Shown in pieces: positions 26,601 through 34,974 of a stretch of DNA of 58,775 nt. The stretch is from an uncultured Bacilli bacterium (lineage in GTDB: Bacteria; Bacillota_I; Bacilli_A; RF39; UBA660). The notes under the pieces were generated by a model. It had not been told where the DNA came from. It did no database searches and saw nothing but the letters and a program-made list of their open reading frames with translations. Position 1 is the first letter of the stretch, and each line of letters opens with the position of its first letter. Position numbers and translations under genes: made by a program. Location of the stretch: the NCBI GenBank assembly GCA_947632345.1, contig CANROW010000004.1, forward strand, positions 1 to 58,775. Reading direction: 5' to 3'.

Positions 26601-26812
26601 ATCGCCGAACGAATGCGTTCTTTCATCTCGTGAGCAGCGGCATTAGTAAAAGTTAGGACTAAAATCTGATTGATGTTGATGCCACTTTTTAATTTGCGAA
26701 TAACGCGTTCAGTCAAAACCGCGGTCTTACCACTACCAGCTCCAGCTGATACAATGATGTTGCACCCTTCTTTATCAATAGCTTCTTGTTGTTCTTTGGT
26801 CCACTTAGGCAT
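23687..26812 (-). CDS. addA: ATP-dependent helicase/nuclease subunit A
   Basis: The helicase-nuclease subunit of AddAB, which processes double-strand breaks for RecA loading. 1041 residues from the ATG at 26812 (MPKWTKEQQ), with AGGAGG nine bases upstream; the track GTG lies only just after the Shine-Dalgarno. Motifs: SAGAGSGKTAVL (Walker A), ITTFDSFSLSMVKK, IMIDEYQDTSYLQ (Walker B), VGDIKQSIYRFRHA, IMTIHKSKGLEY and RLFYVALTRCKEKM. The C-terminal nuclease domain has GIIDLMIEY and ISIIDYKLKN, the catalytic PD-(D/E)XK residues. Its start overlaps the addB end by eight bases. Confidence 0.97.
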   Translation of the reverse strand: MPKWTKEQQEAIDKEGCNIIVSAGAGSGKTAVLTERVIRKLKSGININQILVLTFTNAAAHEMKERIRSAIKKDASLQEQLNLIDGAYITTFDSFSLSMVKKYHYLLNISKDVSIVDASIIYNEKIKIIDAIMEEEYHEKDPDFIKLISDLCVKDDYDIKKYVLSLNDKMDLLMNKKDFLDSYMDHYFSDEFIDKLLLEYEEIIKKKFAKVKDRANDLLALAEGDFGEDLLNVVDHFNSCDNYETIYKSLSQKIPPLPRNSAEDLKQAKEDFTKAKEDLDSFMVEENLSKVKERVLATKEYCRVLVKMIKKLDARIMAFKYQNNAFEFNDIANMAISVVRYNESVRQELKYYFKEIMIDEYQDTSYLQESFIKLIANDDVYMVGDIKQSIYRFRHADPYIFKSKYDNYALNRGGYKIDLLKNFRSRTEVLNNINLIFDAVMDDEIGGARYQESHRMIFGNTAYSEEGHTSQNYDMEIYNYNLEKGFEYTKDEVEIFTILKDIKDKVSNHYQIFDKNSKTLRYVTYNDFCILIDRSTKFDLYKKIFEYFNVPLTKYTSTNIKTDDDIAIIKNILGLLICLKDGDYGVDFKYAFASIGRSYLFNYSDSELFDYLTEDKYRDSTLYAILKDLSNCLSSWSLAKTIEEIIDRFAFYMKSISVGDMEKVNVRLEYVINLAQGMEKMGFGIREFWDYLDNIMSSEQKLECEISENISDSVKIMTIHKSKGLEYHICYFAGFYSRFNLDDLKNRFLFAEKYGIIAPYYDEGIGDTFYKLMFKEDFLKEEISEKIRLFYVALTRCKEKMILVCNLKDEDNAFTSIVPQDIRSNYKSFSDIINSIKSVLNPYIVPVNLEELGLTHDYNLIKKTNYQDKIEVCEEQINDISLNIPRTYAISSHFSKGNSLLLEEETKKKMEFGTYIHYLFEVFDFQNPNFDGIPEKYQKYLDNFLHCGLSFAGNIYKEYEFIYEDADNLCHGIIDLMIEYPDRISIIDYKLKNIDDENYYKQLNGYRKFIQQKTKKEVDIYLYSIIDNNLQSLNNNLLEIS

Positions 26813-29210
26813 TATCATCACCTCCTAAAAAAGACAAGTCTTCAAAGGCGCGCACTTTTTCGATATCTTCATTCTTACGATAACATATATCTTTATATTG
26901 ACAAAAATCACACCCAATTAAATCTTTGCCAATCTGTTTTGGATTGATGGAGAAATCGCCATTTAAAATAGCCGTTATATCTTCTTCAATAACTTTATCA
27001 ACGTAATCGACTAACGCATCTAAGACGTCATCCGCAATCGTCTTCTTCAAAGCATTGACGCTAAAATCACCATCTTTTTTAACCGACATACTACTGATGA
27101 ACTCACTCTTTTCATAAGTTGGATCAAATAGTTCCAATCTGGGTTTATCATCAGTTGAATAACCAACTAATTTCAACTTGTTCATCTTCATTTCTTGATA
27201 TGACTTCTTATCATCTCTTTTTAATTCCCCATTTAGAATTCTTTCTAAATAGAAGCCAACAAATTTCGGATTATCAAAGATATGGCCCTTCTTGATCAAA
27301 TACCAATATATTGGTAATTGCATATTGATACCATAGGCGACGTTGGATAAGCTAGTATCAACGGCTCCCGTCTTATAATCGATGATACTGATTAAAGTAG
27401 AATTGTCCTTTTTATGATACATACACTTATCAACAATCCCTTTGAATTGAATTTTGATATCTGGACAATCCTGGCGATCCTTGGATAAATAGATTTCATA
27501 TTCCATCAACTTATCAGTCAAATAAGTCTCGTGATGTAATTTTTTGACAAACTCGATAATTAAACGCAATTCTTCTTTTAATTTAATCAAGAAAATTTCA
27601 TCTTTTTCAGAGAGATTAACTGTTTCTAAATATTTATTCCATTCTATTTCCAAATCAAAATCATCATTAAAACAGATACTTAGTAAATGATGAAATAAAT
27701 TACCAACTAATTGGGGAAAAGTCTCTTCAAATTTATCAAGCTTTAAGATCTTGTCTAAATAATAGCGAAAATGACACTTATTATAAGTGTTGATTGAGGA
27801 ATATGACAATAATAGATGATGATTCAATTTCTTAAGTAATTGTTCTTTAGTTATTCCCGTAAATCTATTATCATAAGTCAAATAATCGATTTTATAGTTG
27901 TAATAATATTTGCCTAGTTGGGAACTGATCGTTCCGTACTTGATGAAATCATCTAAATATTTTGTCAATTTGACGTAAGCATATTCTTTTGAATAATTAT
28001 TATTGGATAGAGAAATATCTTGTTCTTCAAAGGCACATTCATTGATTAAATTAGATGGATAGTATTCATTTGATAGATGTTTTAAAGGATAAGATATGGT
28101 TAAATGTTTGACATTATTTATAAAATTTAATACTTTATCCCGTTCAACAATATTTTTAATAGCGGTATCTTCTAAAGAAACCTCTTCTTTTTCGCCATCA
28201 CTGATATAATCTTCATCACGATGGAGTTTAGGTAATTCATTTTGATTGAAACCGATCAAGAAAACATAATCATTTTCATCACATAAAAGAGGATTAACAT
28301 CTATAAAAGAAATCTTATCTCGATATTCACAAGTGATGATATTACTCTTTTGCAAATCATTTTTGACAAGTGCAAAAACATTATTAAAAGAATAATTTAA
28401 GTCATTATATTTATTAGAGACATTGAGAAGAATAGCGATTATCTTAGCTCCTAATTCATCATCGACATATTTTTCTTTTACTTTAGAAAAAGCCAAAGAA
28501 AAATCTTGAGTATCACTTAAGATAGCTAAATATTCTCTAACGATGTCAGTTGAATAGATAGAGTATCCTCGATCTTCAATTGGCATATCATAAAAATGGG
28601 CTAATTTATGAAAAACATTATTGTATCTTTCAGAATAATTAGCTATTTTAATATTATTAATAGAAATGCCACTATTTAGTAAATCACCGATCTTATTAAA
28701 GACAAAATCAACTTCTTCTTCTAAGGTAGAAGCTCGGTAAACAAGCTTATTATCATAATCATAATTTGGCATTTCCATTATTTGATAATCATGTTCCGTT
28801 AAATATTTTTTAAATAAATTATCGATGTATAAATAACCATATACATAGATTTTTTTATTTTCTAAAAAGCGATGAAACAAAGGATCAGTTGTAATGACAT
28901 CTTTATCAAGAAGTTCTTTTTTTAAAGCAAATAAAGAATTTAGCTTAGCATTGTGATAATGATCGTGTTCTACATAGCGCATATTTTCGAGTAAGACCTC
29001 GCTGACATTGGCGTCATTACCATAATTGTCCATCAGATAGAGAACAGCTTTTTCATCATATTCAAAAGTATGTTTATTGATGAACTCTTCTCTTGTCATA
29101 AATTTAATATTTAAGAGAAGCGATTCATTACTCATCTGTAATAAAAGCTTATTTTTTAAATTATTAGGAACGATTAAGAGACTGTTTTCTCGCAATAAAT
29201 CAAAATTCAT
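26805..29210 (-). CDS. addB: ATP-dependent nuclease subunit B (AddB/RexB type)
   Basis: The partner subunit of AddA. 801 residues, shorter than Bacillus AddB (about 1160) and without an N-terminal Walker A, so the ATPase site seems lost, as in RexB-type proteins. The C-terminal nuclease has SIIDYKTGAVD (catalytic PD-(D/E)XK residues). Cysteines for the iron-sulfur staple are present: one at INTYNKCHFRYYL before the nuclease, and the trio CDFCQYKDIC near the end. It is translationally coupled to addA. The helicase core region is strongly diverged; identification rests on the nuclease, the cysteine pattern and position. Confidence 0.9.
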   Translation of the reverse strand: MNFDLLRENSLLIVPNNLKNKLLLQMSNESLLLNIKFMTREEFINKHTFEYDEKAVLYLMDNYGNDANVSEVLLENMRYVEHDHYHNAKLNSLFALKKELLDKDVITTDPLFHRFLENKKIYVYGYLYIDNLFKKYLTEHDYQIMEMPNYDYDNKLVYRASTLEEEVDFVFNKIGDLLNSGISINNIKIANYSERYNNVFHKLAHFYDMPIEDRGYSIYSTDIVREYLAILSDTQDFSLAFSKVKEKYVDDELGAKIIAILLNVSNKYNDLNYSFNNVFALVKNDLQKSNIITCEYRDKISFIDVNPLLCDENDYVFLIGFNQNELPKLHRDEDYISDGEKEEVSLEDTAIKNIVERDKVLNFINNVKHLTISYPLKHLSNEYYPSNLINECAFEEQDISLSNNNYSKEYAYVKLTKYLDDFIKYGTISSQLGKYYYNYKIDYLTYDNRFTGITKEQLLKKLNHHLLLSYSSINTYNKCHFRYYLDKILKLDKFEETFPQLVGNLFHHLLSICFNDDFDLEIEWNKYLETVNLSEKDEIFLIKLKEELRLIIEFVKKLHHETYLTDKLMEYEIYLSKDRQDCPDIKIQFKGIVDKCMYHKKDNSTLISIIDYKTGAVDTSLSNVAYGINMQLPIYWYLIKKGHIFDNPKFVGFYLERILNGELKRDDKKSYQEMKMNKLKLVGYSTDDKPRLELFDPTYEKSEFISSMSVKKDGDFSVNALKKTIADDVLDALVDYVDKVIEEDITAILNGDFSINPKQIGKDLIGCDFCQYKDICYRKNEDIEKVRAFEDLSFLGGDDNA

Positions 29211-29275
29211 ATTACCACATCTTTCAAGATATATTTTAACATGGTGAACTTACTTCGACAATTAAATTTAAAAAA

Positions 29276-29300
29276 TAAAAATACCCGAGGGTATTTTTAA
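29276..29300 (-). terminator. Terminator of the ruvA-queA-GHL10 gene group
   Basis: AAATACCC-GAGGGTATTT forms an almost uninterrupted stem downstream of the GHL10 gene stop, followed on the minus strand by TTATTTTTT. Confidence 0.75.
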
Positions 29301-30514
29301 ATGACGTCACGAATATTTTTAACTTCTTTAATCGTATTAGCATTTTGACTATTTTTATCATAAAAGAAAGCATAACGGAAGATTGAGAAACCTTTATAGT
29401 TAGGAATATTTTGGGAATATAGAATCTGTCTTTTGATGATATCATCATTTTCTCTCCACTCATTCTTGCCACTGCCAGCATATTGATCATCAGTTCCAGA
29501 TTTGTATAAGGCCAGAGCGGGAATAAGCGCAATAGATTGATCTTTTATCATATTGCTCCACTCCTTAAGGGTATCAGCATAAGGGCGATTCTGGTTGAGA
29601 AAGCCATAGTACAATTGGGGCATGACATAATCAAGATAATTACTCGTGCTGAGCAATTTTTTAACATCCAAGAAATTAGCTGAATAGTTATTATCAATAT
29701 TTCCTTCAGGAGCTATACCAAAAAGGATCTTTTTATTGTTCTTTTTAATGACGTCATAAACGCGTGAAATCAGTTTAGTCGTATTATCAAGGCGATATTC
29801 TGAGCGCGATAAAGTCCCACCACTCTTTTGGTATGCATCATAATTGGCATCATCGATATCATCACTCGGATAAAAATAATCATCGAAATGAATGCCATCT
29901 ACGTCATAATTTTTTATAATTTCTTCGACCCCCGAAACAATTAGATCAATTACTTCTTCGCTAGCGGGATTATAGTAAACACCTTTACCATCTATCACTT
30001 TAACACTATTGGTATTTAAAAATTTATAGGCCGGATGCTTTTCATCAATGACAAAATTAGGATTACTAGAGATGCGATAAGGATTGATCCAAGCGTGAAC
30101 TTTAATTCCTGCGCTGTGAGCTTTTTCAATGAAATAAGCTAGAATATCAAAAGGTAATTCGCCATCGGTGACAACTCCACTATTAGGGAATATTTTTGAT
30201 GGATAAATACTGTCTGAGAAAGGACGAACGTGAAGGATTAGCCAGTTAAAACCATCCTTTTTCATATTGTTGATAATCGTATCAATATTACTTTTCGCAA
30301 CATCACTACTCTTGTCCTTGATGTATTCTTCTAATTCAATATATGATACATACATTGCCTTAACATCAGGATTGACAATACCATCCACCTCAGATATAGA
30401 ATTATTCGTCTTATTTTTTTTACTGTTGGATCCTGTGCTACTCTGTTTATCAGCTATGATAAAAAAAGTAGCAATGACAAACATTACTACAATTATTAAT
30501 ATATTTTGTTTCAT
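29297..30514 (-). CDS. GHL10 (DUF187) family glycoside hydrolase-like protein, membrane anchored
   Basis: 406 residues from the ATG at 30514 behind GGTGAA; the track GTG is three codons earlier. A hydrophobic N-terminal helix (ILIIVVMFVIATFFIIA) acts as signal or anchor and places the domain outside the cell. The GHL10 barrel is clear: VKAMYVSYIELEEYI, GFNWLILHVRPFSDS, PFDILAYFIEKAHSAGIKVHAWINPYR, VDGIHFDDYFYPSDDID and KKILFGIAPEGNIDNN. Members such as Bacillus YngK are thought to act on peptidoglycan-derived or other glycans, but few are characterised. It lies 37 bases past queA, probably in the same transcript. Confidence 0.88.
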   Translation of the reverse strand: MKQNILIIVVMFVIATFFIIADKQSSTGSNSKKNKTNNSISEVDGIVNPDVKAMYVSYIELEEYIKDKSSDVAKSNIDTIINNMKKDGFNWLILHVRPFSDSIYPSKIFPNSGVVTDGELPFDILAYFIEKAHSAGIKVHAWINPYRISSNPNFVIDEKHPAYKFLNTNSVKVIDGKGVYYNPASEEVIDLIVSGVEEIIKNYDVDGIHFDDYFYPSDDIDDANYDAYQKSGGTLSRSEYRLDNTTKLISRVYDVIKKNNKKILFGIAPEGNIDNNYSANFLDVKKLLSTSNYLDYVMPQLYYGFLNQNRPYADTLKEWSNMIKDQSIALIPALALYKSGTDDQYAGSGKNEWRENDDIIKRQILYSQNIPNYKGFSIFRYAFFYDKNSQNANTIKEVKNIRDVI

Positions 30515-30560
30515 TTTTTTCACCAGTACATTTTATGTCGCACACCCCAAAATATGAGAA

Positions 30561-31601
30561 CTATTTATCGATGATAAACATACTATCACCAAACGAGAAA
30601 AACCGATATTTTTCTTTGACCGCTTCTTCGTAGGCTTTTAAGACTGTTTCTCTACCACATAACGCACTAATTAACATGATTAACGTTGATTTAGGAAGAT
30701 GAAAGTTGGTAATTAAATTATCAACAATTTTGAATTCATAGCCTGGATAGATAAAGATATCCGTATTGCCATAACAAGGCTTCATTTCACCAAAACGATT
30801 CATGACAGTCTCGAGAGTGCGCACCGTCGTCGTTCCAACCGCCACCAAACGCTTATTTTGTCTTTTTGTCTCATTGATGATGCGACAAGTCTCTTCACCA
30901 ATCTCATAATATTCACTATGCATATGATGTTCTAAGATATTTTCAACATTGACTGGACGAAAAGTTCCCAATCCGACGTGAAGAGTCACATAACAAATAT
31001 TAACGCCTTTTCTCTTTAGCTGGTCAAGCAATTCCTCCGTGAAGTGTAATCCGGCAGTTGGTGCTGCTGCACTCCCCAAATTTTTGGCATAAACCGTTTG
31101 ATAACGATTCTGATCTTCTAACTTTTCGTGAATATATGGTGGTAATGGCATCGTTCCCAATTTATCCAAAATCTCATATAAAATGCCATCATATATCAAA
31201 TCAAAAGTTCTTATTCCTTCTTCTTTTTCTTCGGTACAACGCATCTTCAATAAGCCATCGCCAAAAGAAACGACTGTTCCAACTTTAACTCTTTTAGCGG
31301 GGCGCGCTAAAGCCTCCCAAGTATTATCACTACTGTTCTTTAAGAGGAGAACTTCAATAACGGCTCCCGTATCTTCTTTTGTACCGATAAGGCGCGCGGG
31401 AATTACTTTGGTGTCATTTAAAACTAAAGTATCTCCTTCATTTAGATAAGATATAATATCCGTAAAATGGCGATGTTCAATTTCGCCAGTATTTTTATTT
31501 AAAACCAGTAAACGCGATGAAGAACGATCCTTAAGAGGAGTTTGGGCAATCAATTCTTCTGGTAAATAATAATCAAAATCCTCTAAATTCACATCAATCA
31601 T
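30561..31601 (-). CDS. queA: S-adenosylmethionine:tRNA ribosyltransferase-isomerase
   Basis: Makes epoxyqueuosine at the wobble base of GUN-anticodon tRNAs from SAM and preQ1-tRNA. 347 residues from the ATG at 31601 ([14 protein letters not shown]) behind AGAGAGGA; the track start is six codons upstream inside ruvB. Signature segments are [58 protein letters not shown] and [15 protein letters not shown]. Its start overlaps the ruvB end by eight bases, so they are translationally coupled. The ruvA-ruvB-queA grouping is common in Firmicutes. Confidence 0.97.
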   Translation of the reverse strand: MIDVNLEDFDYYLPEELIAQTPLKDRSSSRLLVLNKNTGEIEHRHFTDIISYLNEGDTLVLNDTKVIPARLIGTKEDTGAVIEVLLLKNSSDNTWEALARPAKRVKVGTVVSFGDGLLKMRCTEEKEEGIRTFDLIYDGILYEILDKLGTMPLPPYIHEKLEDQNRYQTVYAKNLGSAAAPTAGLHFTEELLDQLKRKGVNICYVTLHVGLGTFRPVNVENILEHHMHSEYYEIGEETCRIINETKRQNKRLVAVGTTTVRTLETVMNRFGEMKPCYGNTDIFIYPGYEFKIVDNLITNFHLPKSTLIMLISALCGRETVLKAYEEAVKEKYRFFSFGDSMFIIDK

Positions 31602-32622
31602 CCTCTCTTTCCATATCAAATAATGTATTTTGATAAGTCATATTGACTTGCCGATATCCTTTTTCGGTAACGACTCTTCCTCTTGGAGTGCGTTTCAAGA
31701 AACCACATTGTAACAAATATGGTTCATAAACATCCTCAATCGTCGTTGCTTCTTCACCGATAACACTCGCAATGGCTTCAAGTCCAACTGGTCCCCCATT
31801 AAATTTTTCAATGATACCTCGAAGTAATTGATGGTCTGTTTCATCAAGACCGGCCTCATCAACTTTTAAACGTTTGAGGGCTTTCTTAGTAACCGCTAAA
31901 TTGATGGTATCATCACCATCAACTAAAGCAAAGTCACGAACGCGGCGGAAGAGACGATTGGCAATACGTGGTGTTCCTCTACTACGACTAGCTAGTTCAA
32001 AGGAAGCATCTTCATCAATTGGCATTCCTAAAACCCGCGAAGTCCTCTTAATTATTTCCTGCAACTCATCAGTCGTATAATATTGGAGTTTCGCAATTAT
32101 ACCGAAACGATCACGAAGAGGTGAAGTCAAATCCCCAGCCCTCGTCGTTGCTCCAACCAATGTAAATGGTGGTAAATTGATGCGCAAGTTACGGCTATTA
32201 CCTTCACCACCAACGATGATATCCAAAGTGAAATCTTCCATAGCGGGATATAGAATTTCTTCGACAAAACTAGGAAGACGATGAATCTCATCGATGAAGA
32301 GCACATCTCCCGGTTCAAGGGAAGACAAAATAGCAGCTAAGTCACCACTTTTTTCAATACTTGGTCCACTGGCCGTCTTAATGTTACTCCCAAGCTCATT
32401 AGCAATAATATAGGCAAGAGTTGTCTTACCTAAACCTGGTGGTCCATATAAAAGAACGTGATCAAGTGGTTCATCACGCATTTTTGCTGCTTCGATAAAA
32501 ACACCAATATTCTCTTTTACATCTTTTTGACCAATATAATCACTGAGAAGTTCAGGGCGAATTGATTCTTCAAATTCATCACCTTTTAATTCTTCACTTG
32601 TCACGATTCTTTCACTACTCAT
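31594..32622 (-). CDS. ruvB: Holliday junction branch migration helicase RuvB
   Basis: The AAA+ motor that drives branch migration with RuvA. 342 residues from the ATG at 32622 ([10 protein letters not shown]) with TAGGTG upstream. Walker A is [13 protein letters not shown], Walker B is [10 protein letters not shown], and sensor 1 is [20 protein letters not shown]. The C-terminal winged helix ends with [16 protein letters not shown], typical of RuvB DNA binding. Length is normal. Confidence 0.98.
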   Translation of the reverse strand: MSSERIVTSEELKGDEFEESIRPELLSDYIGQKDVKENIGVFIEAAKMRDEPLDHVLLYGPPGLGKTTLAYIIANELGSNIKTASGPSIEKSGDLAAILSSLEPGDVLFIDEIHRLPSFVEEILYPAMEDFTLDIIVGGEGNSRNLRINLPPFTLVGATTRAGDLTSPLRDRFGIIAKLQYYTTDELQEIIKRTSRVLGMPIDEDASFELASRSRGTPRIANRLFRRVRDFALVDGDDTINLAVTKKALKRLKVDEAGLDETDHQLLRGIIEKFNGGPVGLEAIASVIGEEATTIEDVYEPYLLQCGFLKRTPRGRVVTEKGYRQVNMTYQNTLFDMEREDD

Positions 32623-32638
32623 GAAATACACCTACTTT

Positions 32639-33211
32639 CTAGTTATTTTTACTAGTTATATAATCATATATTTCTAACCAATTATCAACTCTTTTGAAAT
32701 CATGATTATCACGATTGTAAACCGTATCAAATAATAATACTTCGACACCCTTTTCACTAACTTTCGTGCAATTTTTGACATTATCATCAATAAATAAATC
32801 AAAATCTAATAAATCAGCATAATCACTCTTGCGTTTATCCCCAGCAATTATCAAATCATATTCGATATTATTCTTATTTAGCCACGTCTCAGTTAGCTTA
32901 TAACAATCTTCGATATAATCACCATCACGAGTCGTTATAAAGATGATATAATGACCATCTTGGCGCAATCTTTTGATGACATCAGGTACGTGTTCTTTGA
33001 CCTCAACATTCTCTAAAACTTCTACCATATACGTCTCAAAAAAATGAAGACGATCATTTTCATCCCAGTCATACATACCATTGAACTTATAACAATTTTT
33101 ATCAATGATTCCATGGCCCTCTTTGTACAATTTATCATACTTATCAGCATAAACTTCTAATAATTGATTAGTATTCGCAATCGTATCATCTATGTCAATA
33201 GCAATTCGCAT
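32639..33211 (-). CDS. HAD-family 5'(3')-nucleotidase-like protein
   Basis: 190 residues, soluble. The N-terminal DIDDTIAN is the HAD nucleophile motif DxDxT, IFITTRDGD is motif II, and DFDLFIDDNVKNC is the acidic motif IV. The layout fits the NT5C/YorS-like deoxyribonucleotidase family, which dephosphorylates (deoxy)nucleoside monophosphates in a Mg-dependent way; substrate is not determined. It sits between ruvA and ruvB with gaps of 7 and 16 bases, so it is co-transcribed with the Holliday-junction genes. That may be a simple insertion or a link to nucleotide recycling during recombination. Confidence 0.8.
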   Translation of the reverse strand: MRIAIDIDDTIANTNQLLEVYADKYDKLYKEGHGIIDKNCYKFNGMYDWDENDRLHFFETYMVEVLENVEVKEHVPDVIKRLRQDGHYIIFITTRDGDYIEDCYKLTETWLNKNNIEYDLIIAGDKRKSDYADLLDFDLFIDDNVKNCTKVSEKGVEVLLFDTVYNRDNHDFKRVDNWLEIYDYITSKNN

Positions 33212-33218
33212 AACTCAC

Positions 33219-33776
33219 CTACTTCAACAATAATTTTAACGCTTCTTTAACTTGATCTTCAATGCTCAAAGAATTGTCAACTTTGCCAATGATTCCTTTA
33301 ATTTCTTTATCTTTATAACCGAGACCTTTTAATACTTCAATTAACTCATCACTTGAATTATCGACAAAGTCAGCACTGATTTGCATATTCAATTTTCCTT
33401 TTAAATCGAGAATGATCTGTTTAGCAACCTTTTCCCCAATCTTTGGAAATTTTTTCAAATATAAAATATTCTCACGCTCAATCGCATCCACTATACCACT
33501 GATAGAACCTGTAGCCAATATTGGAAGAGCCATTTTACAACCGAGTCCTTTAACACTGATAAGTTTTAAAAATAAATCTTTTTCTTCTTGTGTTTTAAAC
33601 CCATATAAACTATTTTCATCTTCTCTGATCAATTGGTATACATATACTTTGTATTCTTCCCCTTCATTAAATGCATAAGGATTAGGTGTATAAACCTGAT
33701 ATCCAATACCATTATTATCTATAACTATATAACTTCCTGTTATTTCTTCAATCTTTCCAAATATATAATTGTACAT
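33219..33776 (-). CDS. ruvA: Holliday junction DNA helicase subunit RuvA
   Basis: Binds four-way junctions and recruits RuvB. 185 residues from the ATG at 33776 (MYNYIFGKI), which follows GGAGGTAGTT; the track start six codons upstream reads through the ribosome binding site. The N-terminal OB fold (IEEITGSYIVIDNNGIGYQVY), the helix-hairpin-helix pair (LISVKGLGCKMALPIL and LKKFPKIGEKVAKQIILDLKGK) and a short C-terminal RuvB-binding domain (EVLKGLGYKDKEIKGI) are all present. Confidence 0.96.
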   Translation of the reverse strand: MYNYIFGKIEEITGSYIVIDNNGIGYQVYTPNPYAFNEGEEYKVYVYQLIREDENSLYGFKTQEEKDLFLKLISVKGLGCKMALPILATGSISGIVDAIERENILYLKKFPKIGEKVAKQIILDLKGKLNMQISADFVDNSSDELIEVLKGLGYKDKEIKGIIGKVDNSLSIEDQVKEALKLLLK

Positions 33777-33864
33777 AACTACCTCCTCTACCATTATATA
33801 ATAAAGAACGGCAAATGAAAATAAAAAGAGTTGAATAGTCTAAACTAATTTTGGCATTATTACA

Positions 33865-33900
33865 TAAAAAAGATATATAGTTTTCTTTCTATATATCTCA
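33865..33900 (-). terminator. Terminator of the giant-protein/ProA-like gene pair
   Basis: AGATATATAG-AAAGAAAA-CTATATATCT is a 10-bp stem, followed on the minus strand by TTTTTTATG, located 50 bases past the ProA-like stop. Confidence 0.8.
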
Positions 33901-33945
33901 TTTATCTTTGTCGATATAATCATTTTTTTCTATTTAAATTTATGG

Positions 33946-34974
33946 TTATTCCTCTTCATTTAAACTGATATTTTCACTATTACCATCTAATTTAAAACTG
34001 AATGGATATATTATAATCTTTTCATTAATAAGATCTTCTTGTTTGATATCAATTATTCTTTCAATAGTTGGACTGGTATTGACTGTTACTATTTTTGATT
34101 TTACTTCTCTTACAAATTTGGATGCATTTTCTGGTGAAGAAGTAAATATAGCCGAACTATAACCACTACCATTATAATTGATTTGCGCTATGGCTTCATC
34201 AATATCACTTACCATTATAGCTTTATAATCATCTAATTTGGTATCATTTATATCATCATTAATATATAGTTGAAGGTTTAATCCCGAATTTATTATTTTA
34301 TCTATAAATTCTAGATGGAAAGTATCTTCAATATATAAATCAAAATTTTCAGATCCACTAATAAGGGTTTTATTTTTTGATTTATTTAAAATGCGCTTTT
34401 GTAAATTATGATCACCAATACAAACAACCAAATCGATATTAGCAAAATTTGATAATAATTCATCAAAATTTTCAGATATATATATTTGTACTAAATATTT
34501 AGATATATTAAATTGTTCTAAAACGCTTTGGATTATTTGAATTAATAATTGATTAGTTCCAAACATAAAACCTTGATTTGAAAAAATCGTTGTATTTCCT
34601 GCCATTAAATTTCTAATTGCCATTTCAATCATTATATATGGATTACCATCAGTAATTACTACTACATTTCCATAATCCATTACTTGCGTTCCATATATTA
34701 TCTTTTTTTCTTCATCTCTTTGGGAAAGAGTTACACCACCATATAATAATTTTTCCTTTTCTAAATTAGAAAATATATTATTAATAATACTAAAATCTAA
34801 TACGAAGCCATTATTATTTTTTTTATCTATTTCATTGGCAAACCTAATTGTTTCTCTATTACTTTCCAAAGCTTTTTTTATTTGATTTATTATAGGCTTT
34901 ATACTTTTACTCAACATATCTTTATTTACTTGTAAAGATTTTGTTATGATAGCACTAATATCATTATCTGGCAT
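33946..34974 (-). CDS. ProA/aldehyde-dehydrogenase-like protein, probable pseudoenzyme
   Basis: 342 residues from the ATG at 34974 (MPDNDISAI), with AGAGGTG seven bases upstream; the track start is ten codons earlier inside the giant gene. It shows the course of a gamma-glutamyl-phosphate reductase (ProA): IEMAIRNLMAGNTTIFSNQG resembles the cofactor-domain segment, NLQKRILNKSKNKTLISGSEN and FDLYIEDTFHLEFIDKIINS match the strand and helix before the active site, and EAIAQINYNGSGYSSAIFTS with VREVKSKIVTVNTSP matches the C-terminal signature. Where ProA has its catalytic CNA motif, this protein has LNLQLYINDD without a cysteine, so catalysis is unlikely. The chain is about 70 residues shorter than ProA, and no proB is nearby. 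It overlaps the giant gene by 11 bases and should be translated with it. Role unknown. Confidence 0.75.
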   Translation of the reverse strand: MPDNDISAIITKSLQVNKDMLSKSIKPIINQIKKALESNRETIRFANEIDKKNNNGFVLDFSIINNIFSNLEKEKLLYGGVTLSQRDEEKKIIYGTQVMDYGNVVVITDGNPYIMIEMAIRNLMAGNTTIFSNQGFMFGTNQLLIQIIQSVLEQFNISKYLVQIYISENFDELLSNFANIDLVVCIGDHNLQKRILNKSKNKTLISGSENFDLYIEDTFHLEFIDKIINSGLNLQLYINDDINDTKLDDYKAIMVSDIDEAIAQINYNGSGYSSAIFTSSPENASKFVREVKSKIVTVNTSPTIERIIDIKQEDLINEKIIIYPFSFKLDGNSENISLNEEE

